NCBI GenBank assembly: GCA_035708745.1
Contig: DASTFJ010000277.1
Location: 1 to 64,000, forward strand
Direction: 5' to 3'
DNA: 64,000 nt
Source of the DNA: JAMLHN01 sp035708745
GTDB taxonomy: Bacteria; Chloroflexota; Chloroflexia; Thermomicrobiales; UBA6265
The first letter of the stretch is position 1, and every line of letters starts with the position of its first letter. Below the pieces are notes generated by a model. The model ran no database searches. It was given only the letters and a program-made list of their open reading frames with translations, and was not told where the DNA came from. The position numbers and the translations under genes were made by a program. Below, piece by piece: positions 1 through 7,625 of the stretch.

Positions 1-33
1 ACGCCGCGCGCTACCAGACTGCGCCACACCCCG
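1..33 (-). tRNA. tRNA-Pro, 5' part only (cut by window edge)
   Basis: Read on the minus strand from position 33, the sequence begins CGGGGTG, then TG, then a D-arm GCGC-loop-GCGC with AGTCTGGTA in the loop. This matches the 5' third of bacterial tRNA-Pro, which typically starts with C and has GGCGCAG..GGTAGCGC. The gene leaves the window before the anticodon, so the isotype is inferred from the acceptor and D-arm only. A good promoter lies just upstream (55-83), giving a 5' leader of about 15 nt for RNase P to remove. Confidence 0.72.
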
Positions 34-54
34 CTGAAGCCAACGGCGCATGCC

Positions 55-83
55 AGTATAGGAAGCCTGGGAGGACTCGTCAA
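55..83 (-). promoter_or_regulatory. Sigma-A type promoter for the truncated tRNA
   Basis: On the minus strand TTGACG (78-83) and TATACT (55-60) are separated by exactly 17 nt. Transcription would start near 48, just before the tRNA 5' end at 33. Nothing else is seen between 34 and 94. Confidence 0.75.
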
Positions 84-94
84 ACCCGCCCGAC

Positions 95-2872
95 TCACCG
101 CACGACGCGGTACACCGTCGTTCCGTCCTGCTCGAAAGCGATCTCGAGTTCCGAACCCACCAACTGTTCCAAAACGGCGAGGCCCTGAGGCGATGCATAG
201 AGCTGCCCTGGATTGCCCGGCCACGCGCTATTCCGCTCCACATCGCCAACGATGACGTAGTCGATCCCATAGAGCTCGATGATTGCACGCTTGCGTGCAA
301 CGTCTGTCGAGTTGTACAGATCCCGCACATCCCCATCGCGCTGGGCGATCTCCGGATAATAGCGCTGCTGGCGCTCGTGCCGGTCCCACCCCAGGACGGT
401 CGGCAACCCGAGCGCGATCGAGAAGCGCGAGCCGTTTCCTCGGTAGGGCCCGATGCTCGCCTCGGCAATGACCGGAGTGCCCTCGACGTTTTCCTGGAAC
501 CAGCGAATTGCCGCCAGATCGCCGTCGAAGCGGATAACCTGGCCGTTGTCGCTTACCAGCGTGCCGTAGGACATCCAATCGAGGGCGTCGAGTGTGCCGG
601 GGTCGGGATGCCCCGGAAAACGCTCGTCCAACCGGGGAATCGTTGCAACCGCCGGATAGACCAGTGAAAGCGCGATCAGGACCGCGCAACCGGCGATGGA
701 CAGTGAAACACCTTTCGTACGCGGCGTTGGTTGGAATCGGGTTATTGGCTCGAAGCCGACCGGCGTGTGTGTCCAGGTTGTCACCCCAGCGCTACGCTTG
801 GAAATCAGAACGGCCAGCGCCACCGCGGCGAGCAAGCTCAACATCGTCCAAACGCCATAGTAGAGCTTGAAAATCGTGTTCATGCGATACCAATCCGGCA
901 GCGACGCCAGATCGTCGACCACGAAGACCAGCTCGACTCCGGCAATGACCGACCCTGCACCCGCGAGCACGACCCCGAAATACGACGCCGTATGGTCACT
1001 GAACGAGAAAAAGATCAGCGCCCCGCAGGCGGCCAGCATCAAACCGATCGCCAGCACCGGCCAACCGATCGCCACCAAGTACGCCATGCCGATCACGCCA
1101 ATGACCACGGCAACGGCGGCGACATATGCGTCTGCCCGCGCCCGCAGCAAGACCAGTGCCAGAGAGCCAGCTGCGATCAAGGAAAGAATGACCGTCTCGC
1201 TCGACCCCGAATCGAACGTCCGTAGTTCCGGCCGGAAGACTTGCCAGGCGATCCCCGCGGCTACCGCCACGCAAAACACGACGATCGCTATATCACGCCA
1301 CCGCCGTTCCACCGCCGACCATGAAAAGAGGCCGGACCCGACTGCAGCCAGTCCCAGAATGCCCAACAGTCCGCCGAAATGAAGAGCGAACTGGCCGAGG
1401 TCTGTGCCACGCGTCACACGGCCGAGATCGTTGAACAACGCGACGAAATGCTCGTGGAACGGCCGAAACATCGCGTATCCGAGCAGACCCGTCGCTCCAC
1501 CGGCGACCAACGTCACTCCGATACGAACCAGAATCGAGTCGAACCGCGCACTCCAAAGAAATACGGCAGCCACCATCAGCACCGCGTAGACCGGCACATC
1601 CCAGGCATTGGCCGCGCTCAGCGTGCCCAGGCAGAGCGCCAGCCCTAAAAATTTCGGCAGATCCCCGAGCGATCGAGCCTCGCTGGTCGCCAGCGCGAAA
1701 CCAAGACCGATCACCGCGATCGTTACCGGCAGCGCGATCAGATGCGCGTGGAGATCGGCATAGAGTCCGGTGAAGTAGGGGAATTCCGTGATACCCCCGT
1801 CGACCGCCCGGCTGGCGTCCCAGGTCCAGTCGAAGCTGAACACCGGTCGATCCGGCAATGTTCGAATCAGCTCCCAGGCCGATACGAGATTGCCCATCAG
1901 GCAAAAGATCACGACGCCGAGCCCGCCCGCCATCAGCGGATCGACCCGATCTCGGCTGAGCCGGCTGCTGATCGCAACCACCACGCTATACATCGCGGAT
2001 GCCGCGAGCCCCATCATCGTCGGCTGTGCCAGATTGAACGCAATCTCCGACGGAATGCCGGTCAGCTTGATGAGGAATGCGATCAGATACTCACCATAAT
2101 AGTAGTAATTGAGAATCCCCCCGGAGAACCAGGGATCGAAGGCCGGAAAGTAGGGAGTTCGCAAGATCGCATTGATATGCGCGAACTCCATCGGTTTCTC
2201 GCCACCCCAGATCGGATGCCAGGAATCGGGATTGAAGAACCTGAAAATGATGAAGATGAGAAAGACGATCCAGAAGACCGCCTCAGCCCCGCCGACAGCT
2301 CGGCGGGACGTAACTCCGACCGGCGCCTGAAATCGCGATCGGCCCAGCAAGAATCCAATCACCGCCGCGGCCAGCACGGCATACCATGCCCACACTGCCC
2401 GAAACTCGATGAGCTCGAACGACGATGCGAACCAGACCATCCATCCGGCGACCAACACGATAAGGAGCCGGCTGAAGCCCTGGCCAGCATCGGGAAACGC
2501 CCCAAATACCAGACGTGCTAGCGGTCTGCCCGCCAGCGAAAGCACCACGAGGAGAACAATCCACACCGCAATCGCAACGGGCGTGCTGTCGGTCCAACGG
2601 CTGCTCCAGCGTGCATCGTCGACAACTGGCAAGTTTTGCACGGGTTGGTCCAACATCAGCTCGCCGGCGCTGTCACTAGTCTGCTGCGTTTGGGAGCGCT
2701 CGACCCGGACAGAACTAGTGGCGGCGGCGGAAACATCCAGCGCGCACGTTGTGAGCCACGTCAATGCCAGTGCAATGAGAGCGACGACAGGAATGAGCCG
2801 TTCCAGGCGGAAGCAAGCCAGGCGAGAGAGGTGAGTAGCCAGTGTCCGGCGCTCCTGATGTCGGCGGCGCAT
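95..2872 (-). CDS. DUF2298 (YYYYG-motif) large polytopic membrane protein
   Basis: A 925-residue protein with many hydrophobic helices spread over the first 700 residues, then a soluble C-terminal part. The hallmark GGILNYYYYGEY lies near residue 256 and a conserved YADLHAHLI lies near residue 374. Both are typical of the DUF2298 family of Chloroflexota and Haloarchaea, whose membrane topology resembles GT-C glycosyltransferases. The biochemical role is unknown; a lipid-linked sugar transferase is an inference. The ATG at 2872 is preceded by GAGGAG. An upstream start at 2947 would overlap the divergent fmt start and is less likely. The two divergent starts are only about 43 bp apart. The stop is just beyond the tRNA promoter. 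Confidence 0.85.
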   Translation of the reverse strand: MRRRHQERRTLATHLSRLACFRLERLIPVVALIALALTWLTTCALDVSAAATSSVRVERSQTQQTSDSAGELMLDQPVQNLPVVDDARWSSRWTDSTPVAIAVWIVLLVVLSLAGRPLARLVFGAFPDAGQGFSRLLIVLVAGWMVWFASSFELIEFRAVWAWYAVLAAAVIGFLLGRSRFQAPVGVTSRRAVGGAEAVFWIVFLIFIIFRFFNPDSWHPIWGGEKPMEFAHINAILRTPYFPAFDPWFSGGILNYYYYGEYLIAFLIKLTGIPSEIAFNLAQPTMMGLAASAMYSVVVAISSRLSRDRVDPLMAGGLGVVIFCLMGNLVSAWELIRTLPDRPVFSFDWTWDASRAVDGGITEFPYFTGLYADLHAHLIALPVTIAVIGLGFALATSEARSLGDLPKFLGLALCLGTLSAANAWDVPVYAVLMVAAVFLWSARFDSILVRIGVTLVAGGATGLLGYAMFRPFHEHFVALFNDLGRVTRGTDLGQFALHFGGLLGILGLAAVGSGLFSWSAVERRWRDIAIVVFCVAVAAGIAWQVFRPELRTFDSGSSETVILSLIAAGSLALVLLRARADAYVAAVAVVIGVIGMAYLVAIGWPVLAIGLMLAACGALIFFSFSDHTASYFGVVLAGAGSVIAGVELVFVVDDLASLPDWYRMNTIFKLYYGVWTMLSLLAAVALAVLISKRSAGVTTWTHTPVGFEPITRFQPTPRTKGVSLSIAGCAVLIALSLVYPAVATIPRLDERFPGHPDPGTLDALDWMSYGTLVSDNGQVIRFDGDLAAIRWFQENVEGTPVIAEASIGPYRGNGSRFSIALGLPTVLGWDRHERQQRYYPEIAQRDGDVRDLYNSTDVARKRAIIELYGIDYVIVGDVERNSAWPGNPGQLYASPQGLAVLEQLVGSELEIAFEQDGTTVYRVVR

Positions 2873-2915
2873 GCGCTCCTCGGCGAGCCCGCCGGGATCG
2901 GATAGAGTCTGCACT

Positions 2916-3926
2916 ATGGAGTCATTCGCTGCCGAGCCAATCCGCATTGTCTTTTTCGGAACTCCCGCCTATGCGGTGCCCGCGCTCGAAGCCCTCGCGG
3001 CCGACAACCGAGTTCGCATACCACTCGTCGTCTCCCAGCCCGATCGTCCCGCCGGCCGTGGGCGACGCCTCACCGCACCGGCTGTGAAGCAAACCGCACT
3101 TTCTCTTGGATTGCCGGTATACCAGCCGGAAACCCTCCGCACCGAGAACGACCGGACACCCATCGCGGGCGCATCGGCAGATCTCTTCGTCGTAGCGGCC
3201 TTTGGGAAAATCTTCGGCCCGAAGCTCCTGGCCCTGCCGCGGATCGGTTCGGTCAATTTGCATGCGTCGATCCTGCCGGACTACCGTGGGGCGAGTCCCA
3301 TCTCCGCGGCGATACTGGAAGGCGGTTTCCGCACCGGTGTCACGCTGATGGGTATGGAAACGGGACTCGACACAGGTCCGATTCTGGCCCAGCGATCGGT
3401 CGATATCGAATCGTTCGACACCACTGCGTCGCTCACGCCAAAACTCGCACAGCTCGGTGCGCGCTTGCTGATCGATTCGCTCGACGAGCTCGTATCCGGC
3501 CAGCTCACACCGATAGTCCAGGACGACACCGAAGCGAGCCTCACGCGGCCGATGGCCAAGGCCGACGGCTGGATCGACTGGTCGCAACCAGCCGAGGTCA
3601 TCGAGCGTCAGATCCGCGCTATGTGGGACTGGCCCCGCGCCTGGACCACCTTCGAGGGTTCGCCCCTGCAAATCCACCAGGCAACAATCCTGCCAGAGTC
3701 CGCGGGCGACGCACCCGGACAGATAGTGCTCAGATCCGAAGGCGCCGCGGTCGCCACTGGCAGTGGGCAGGTGCTCATCGTCCTCGGCCAGGCCGCCGGT
3801 GGCAAACCGCTTCCAGGCCGGCTTCTCCTCGAACGCGCCGCCCAGGGCTCGATCATCCTCGGCGCGCAGGGCGCACCAGAAGCGCCGAAATTGCCCCTGA
3901 TTCGCCCTGTAACCAACACACTGTGA
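2916..3926 (+). CDS. fmt: Methionyl-tRNA formyltransferase
   Basis: 336 residues, the normal family length. It formylates Met-tRNAfMet from 10-formyl-tetrahydrofolate for translation initiation in the cytosol. The N-terminal formyltransferase fold begins RIVFFGTPAYAVPAL. The catalytic signature NLHASILPDYRGASPI contains the Asn and His of the Asn-His-Asp active site, and a C-terminal Fmt_C barrel follows from about residue 205. The start at 2916 (MESFAAEP) is chosen because the fold begins six residues later and an upstream in-frame ATG at 2871 would run into the divergent membrane protein gene. def and the usual priA/rsmB partners are not adjacent. Confidence 0.95.
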   Translation: MESFAAEPIRIVFFGTPAYAVPALEALAADNRVRIPLVVSQPDRPAGRGRRLTAPAVKQTALSLGLPVYQPETLRTENDRTPIAGASADLFVVAAFGKIFGPKLLALPRIGSVNLHASILPDYRGASPISAAILEGGFRTGVTLMGMETGLDTGPILAQRSVDIESFDTTASLTPKLAQLGARLLIDSLDELVSGQLTPIVQDDTEASLTRPMAKADGWIDWSQPAEVIERQIRAMWDWPRAWTTFEGSPLQIHQATILPESAGDAPGQIVLRSEGAAVATGSGQVLIVLGQAAGGKPLPGRLLLERAAQGSIILGAQGAPEAPKLPLIRPVTNTL

Positions 3927-4084
3927 TTCGGGCGAAGGAAGGGGTCTTCTCGCCGCAGCAGCTACCGCCAGCCTGCCAGGCTACGCGCCTAAAGCCAACG
4001 GATTTTCGAACGAGCGAAAGTGAAGGGGAAGAAAAAGCAAGTGAATAACGCTTCCGGCCGCACGCAGAGGCAGCACCAGAGAAG
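3927..4084. other. Intergenic stretch, nothing clear
   Basis: This lies between the convergent ends of fmt and the small membrane protein gene. The first 30 bases (attcgggcgaaggaagg...) faintly resemble the dispersed GTCATTC repeat found elsewhere in the window, but are too diverged to call. I see no terminator-like hairpin with a T-run. Confidence 0.4.
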
Positions 4085-4564
4085 CTACCGCCCCGATCCT
4101 ACCAGCGGCGGGCCGTCATCGTCATCCCGTTGGTCCCGTCCGCCGGGTCGCCAGCGCGGAGGAGAGTCATCGGAATTCAAATCCCGCCCACGCCAAAGCT
4201 TGGTCGACGAGCGCGACGACCGTGACCGGACCACCGCATTCACCAGGAACGCGACGAACAGAATCAAGCTCACCATCGCGAGCACCCGTCCCGCAAGCGG
4301 CCAATGCATACCCGTCAGCCATGCCGTAATGCCCAACACCACCGCCAGCGCCAGCCAAATTCCATCGCCCAGACGGGAGCTTGCCCGTTCTGTCACGGCC
4401 TTCGCTCGATCGGGCGCCTTGTAGCGGGTCGCGATGGCCGCGGCCCTCGCCTTTTCGAACGACGTCGTTTCGCGGTCCGACCGATCGAGGATCTCCTCGA
4501 CCTCGGCCTGCCAGCGCGGCACATGATCTTGGTTAGTTGGTGGAGTAGGAGTGGGATCGCTCAT
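4085..4564 (-). CDS. Small two-helix membrane protein of unknown function
   Basis: 159 residues, not recognised as a named family. The first 70 residues are soluble and rich in Arg/Glu (PRWQAEVEEILDRSDRE, then a helix with RYKAPDRAKAVTERA). Two adjacent hydrophobic segments follow at about 68-85 and 92-112 (IWLALAVVLGITAWLTG, VLAMVSLILFVAFLVNAVV). The Arg/Ser/Asp-rich tail ends in a GG/DDDD-rich stretch. It is the last gene of an apparent minus-strand unit after the SH3 protein and tyrA, 82 bp downstream of tyrA. The hairpin-like membrane topology with charged flanks suggests a small membrane-anchored accessory protein, but no role can be assigned. Confidence 0.7.
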   Translation of the reverse strand: MSDPTPTPPTNQDHVPRWQAEVEEILDRSDRETTSFEKARAAAIATRYKAPDRAKAVTERASSRLGDGIWLALAVVLGITAWLTGMHWPLAGRVLAMVSLILFVAFLVNAVVRSRSSRSSTKLWRGRDLNSDDSPPRWRPGGRDQRDDDDGPPLVGSGR

Positions 4565-4646
4565 GGTCTAGTGGGTGTGAAAGGTAGGCGGCGTGCACTT
4601 GAATCGTACGAGATTTTCGCGCCCGCCGCGCGAAGCAACAGCTCGC

Positions 4647-5678
4647 TCAGCGGCTTGCGCTCTTGGTATCCGATTCTTTTTGCACGCGTGGCTTGCGCAT
4701 GAACCCGCCAAAGAGCATCCGGCCCATCTGCCCGGAGAATCCGTCGCCTTCGCCATCGTTGCCGGTGCCCCCCAGCAGCTCGGCCTCACGCGAGGTCTGC
4801 ACTGCCCATTCCGCTCTCCGGTCACGACCGTTGGTGAAAAACGCCAGCAGCTCATCGGCGGCTGCTTCATCGTCACTCGCAAGCTTCGCTTGGAACTCCT
4901 TCAGCTCATCGATATAGGCCGAAAGCCAGCGCTGTACCGCCGCTCGATTCGTCATGACCACATCGCGGTGCATCTCGGGACTCCCGCTTGCCAACCGCGT
5001 CATATCGCGGAATCCACCGGCAGTCAGACTCTTCATATCGCGCCAGGATGAATCTTGCGCAAGTGCGTTCATCAATGCCGACGATGCCACGAATGGCAGG
5101 TGGCTGATACCCGCCACGTAGGCGTCGTGTTCGTGCGGATCGACGAAATAGGGCTCGGCGCCAAGTGCATTCACCATGCCCAGTACGGTGCGGATCGCCT
5201 CGTCTGTCGCCGTCACCGATGGACAGATACACCAGGTCGCCCCCCGGAAAAGGTCTCCGTCGGCGCCTTCGATACTCGTTTCCTTGCCGGCCATAGGATG
5301 ACCACCGATGAAACTGACCGTTCGCGGCAGCAGCTCGTTGGCCCAATCGATGATTTCAGCCTTCGTCGACGCCACGTCGGTCACCGCCGTGCCGTGTTTG
5401 AGCAGCGGCGCGATATCCCCGATGATCTCCTTGAGCGCCAGCACCGGCGCCGCCAGCACCACCAGGTCTGCGTTTTCGACGACCTTGCGTAATTCCCATT
5501 CGGTGCGGTCCACCGCGCCGATTTTCTTCGCCTGGCTCTGCCGGTCGAGATTCGAGTCGAAGCCGACCACCTCCAGCGCCGGTTGACCACCGCGGACATT
5601 TTCCGCCGACCAGCGGCGCAGCCCGATTCCCATCGAGCTTCCGATCAGGCCAAGCCCGACGATTGCAATTCGTTGCAT
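4647..5678 (-). CDS. tyrA: Prephenate dehydrogenase
   Basis: 343 residues. It oxidatively decarboxylates prephenate to 4-hydroxyphenylpyruvate in tyrosine synthesis. The Rossmann fingerprint IVGLGLIGSSMG is at the N-terminus. The conserved GGHPMAGKE active-site motif lies near residue 145, and the helical dimerisation region carries ISHLPFVASSALMN and GGFRDMTRLASGSP. No C-terminal ACT domain is evident, so feedback inhibition by tyrosine through such a domain is not expected. The ATG at 5678 has GGAGAA upstream. It lies 33 bp after an SH3-domain gene and is probably co-transcribed with it. Confidence 0.93.
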   Translation of the reverse strand: MQRIAIVGLGLIGSSMGIGLRRWSAENVRGGQPALEVVGFDSNLDRQSQAKKIGAVDRTEWELRKVVENADLVVLAAPVLALKEIIGDIAPLLKHGTAVTDVASTKAEIIDWANELLPRTVSFIGGHPMAGKETSIEGADGDLFRGATWCICPSVTATDEAIRTVLGMVNALGAEPYFVDPHEHDAYVAGISHLPFVASSALMNALAQDSSWRDMKSLTAGGFRDMTRLASGSPEMHRDVVMTNRAAVQRWLSAYIDELKEFQAKLASDDEAAADELLAFFTNGRDRRAEWAVQTSREAELLGGTGNDGEGDGFSGQMGRMLFGGFMRKPRVQKESDTKSASR

Positions 5679-5711
5679 AACGTTCTCCGGTCGTTCGAAT
5701 GAACGATGGTA

Positions 5712-6257
5712 CTACGATATCGGCACGGTATCGACTTCGCGCAACCACCCTTCGGTGCCGTCTTGCGTTTTCATGCGCAGCCAGATCGAACCGTCATCGC
5801 CGGTTGTCTGTTCATCGAGAAACTCTAGCGGAGTGCCCGGATCGAGTGTAGCCACCGGTTCGCCGGAATCGATGCTCGGACCCGGCCGGAAGTTGACGGT
5901 GAAGTCCGGATTGGATTGATGCGTCTCGGTGAACGGCGCCGCTGTGCCGGCCGATCCCGGCGCTACCGTCGGTTGGGACGGCGCGTTGGTCGGGGCTGCC
6001 GCTTCGGTTGCCGGCGATTCGGTCGATTCCGCATCATCTGTTTGCGGTGTGCGATTGTCACTTGCCTCGGCCACCGCCGGAACCTCGGTCCGCTGCTCGT
6101 ACCCGGTGAAATCGGAAACATACGGCTCGATGCGTCCGAAGAGCCACGCTGACGCCAGAATGCCGAGCGCAATCGCCACGGCCATGGTCAATCCAACGGC
6201 CAGCCCCGAACGACGGGAGTGTTGCCGGAGGCGATTGGTCAAGCCTGGATCGGACAT
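5712..6257 (-). CDS. Membrane-anchored SH3-like domain protein
   Basis: 181 residues. A single transmembrane anchor lies at about 19-41 (GLAVGLTMAVAIALGILASAWLF). A Ser/Thr/Pro/Ala-rich linker follows (about 60-115), then a C-terminal bacterial SH3-like domain of about 60 residues (NFRPGPSIDSGEPVATL, GTPLEFLDEQTTGDDGSIW, EGWLREVD). The topology is N-in with the SH3 domain outside. Such domains bind cell-wall peptides or act as spacer modules; the exact ligand is unknown. The ATG at 6257 is divergent from the cyclodeaminase-like gene, and tyrA follows 33 bp downstream. Confidence 0.78.
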   Translation of the reverse strand: MSDPGLTNRLRQHSRRSGLAVGLTMAVAIALGILASAWLFGRIEPYVSDFTGYEQRTEVPAVAEASDNRTPQTDDAESTESPATEAAAPTNAPSQPTVAPGSAGTAAPFTETHQSNPDFTVNFRPGPSIDSGEPVATLDPGTPLEFLDEQTTGDDGSIWLRMKTQDGTEGWLREVDTVPIS

Positions 6258-6349
6258 CGGTAGGGGATGGGGTGACTCTCGGTCTGGGGTCGGTGGTCAA
6301 CGGAGACCAGAAGCGCCGGGAGTATATCACGCGCCCCTGTTTGTCCCGA

Positions 6350-6379
6350 TTGAACGTGATCCGGCCCGCTGGCTACACT
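6350..6379 (+). promoter_or_regulatory. Promoter for the cyclodeaminase-like gene
   Basis: TTGAAC (6350-6355), an 18-nt spacer and TACACT (6374-6379). The predicted start of transcription falls at or next to an in-frame GTG at 6386, so a leaderless transcript is possible. Confidence 0.5.
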
Positions 6380-6433
6380 CCGGCAGTGGAACCCGCAATC
6401 GGGCGGGACACGACCAAGGCAGGAGACGAAACG

Positions 6434-7426
6434 GTGCTGGCTCTCTCCCGAAGTGATCTCAAGCAGCTGGTTCCCATGCGGGAAGCTGTCGAACTGATGA
6501 AAATCGCCTTTCGGGAGCTTTCCGAGGGCCGCGCCCAAGCGCCCGTGCGAACGGCGGTCGAGGTCGACGAGCAGCATTCGGCCATGCTGATGATGCCCGG
6601 CTTCGTTCCGGCGGAACGAGCGCTCGGCTTCAAGGTGGTGAACTTCTTTCCAGGCAATCCGGCCCGCGGCCTGCCAACGATCAATGCCATCGTCTGTCTG
6701 ATCGATTCGACGACCGGCGAGCCGCTCGGGATCATGGAAGGGGGCTTCGTCACAGCCCTGCGCACGGGGGCGGTATCTGGCGCCGCCACCGATCTCATGG
6801 CGCGGCCCGATTCGTCCGTGCTGGCGGTCATCGGCGCGGGTGTGCAGGGTGTCACCCAGGCAGCCGCGGTCTGCGCGGTGCGTCCCATCGAGCGGATCAT
6901 CGCGGTCGACCAGCGGCCAGAGCAGCTGGAACGATTCCAACAATCGGTCGCCGCCGACTGGCCCGATATCGCCGAATTGGTCGAAACGACCACCGATCCG
7001 GCGGTTGCGCTCGAAAACGCCGACATCGTCTGCACCGCTACGACGGCACGCACGCCGGTCTTCGACGATTCCGACGTGAAACCAGGCGCCCATATCAACG
7101 CGGTCGGCGCCTTCACTCCTGAAATGCAGGAAATCCCGCCAGCAACAGTCGTCCGCTCGCGCATCGTGATCGACAATCTCGATGCGATCCTGACCGAAGC
7201 CGGGGATCTCCTCAAGCCCCTGAACGACGGACTCATTTCCCAGTCGCATTTCGAAACTGAGTTGGGACAGGTCGTTGCTGGCGTCGCCATTGGCCGCGCG
7301 GACGACCAGGAGATTACCTTCTTCAAATCGGTCGGCAATGCGGTGCAGGATGTTGTCGTCGCCCGCTATGCCATCGACCAGGCGACTGCAAGAGGCGCTG
7401 GAATCGTTCTCGATCTGATGGCCTAA
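6434..7426 (+). CDS. Ornithine cyclodeaminase / mu-crystallin family NAD(P)-dependent enzyme
   Basis: 330 residues from the GTG at 6434, which is preceded by AGGAGA. An in-frame GTG at 6386 exactly at the predicted transcription start would add 16 residues. The family includes ornithine cyclodeaminase, alanine dehydrogenase and imine reductases, and substrate cannot be assigned from sequence. The substrate-binding half contains the MREAVELMKIAF and GFVTALRTGAVSGAATDLMA blocks. The Rossmann half starts at AVIGAGVQGVTQ near residue 130, and GAFTPEMQEIP occupies the position of the family GSxxPxxxEID motif. It is divergent from the SH3/tyrA unit and convergent with nuoF, so it is probably monocistronic. 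Confidence 0.85.
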   Translation: MLALSRSDLKQLVPMREAVELMKIAFRELSEGRAQAPVRTAVEVDEQHSAMLMMPGFVPAERALGFKVVNFFPGNPARGLPTINAIVCLIDSTTGEPLGIMEGGFVTALRTGAVSGAATDLMARPDSSVLAVIGAGVQGVTQAAAVCAVRPIERIIAVDQRPEQLERFQQSVAADWPDIAELVETTTDPAVALENADIVCTATTARTPVFDDSDVKPGAHINAVGAFTPEMQEIPPATVVRSRIVIDNLDAILTEAGDLLKPLNDGLISQSHFETELGQVVAGVAIGRADDQEITFFKSVGNAVQDVVVARYAIDQATARGAGIVLDLMA

Positions 7427-7573
7427 CGAGAAACCTTGCGGGCGCAGATCGTAGCGAAGAGCCTCTTGTGCCCTTTCGTGGTTGGTATTTTTCACCGCAA
7501 CGAACCCAGGAACCACCCGTACAGATCCCCGAGGCAATCTCGATCACGGCCGGCGGCTCCACCTGAGGTAAAC
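7427..7573. other. Intergenic, nothing clear before the nuoF terminator
   Basis: There is no ORF with a plausible start, and no hairpin with a T-run on the plus strand for the upstream gene. Confidence 0.4.
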
Positions 7574-7611
7574 AAAAAACGGCTCGGCATCCACGAGGGA
7601 CGCCGAGCCGT
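7574..7611 (-). terminator. Intrinsic terminator of the nuoE-nuoF operon
   Basis: A perfect 10-bp stem, ACGGCTCGGC (7579-7588) against GCCGAGCCGT (7602-7611). On the minus strand a run of T (7574-7579) follows. It lies 14 bp after the nuoF stop codon. Confidence 0.9.
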
Positions 7612-7625
7612 TCGCTCAGACCGAA

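Noticed and set aside
6239..7537. 432-codon minus-strand frame opposite the cyclodeaminase-like gene
   Set aside because: The plus-strand product has full family motifs; the antisense frame has none.
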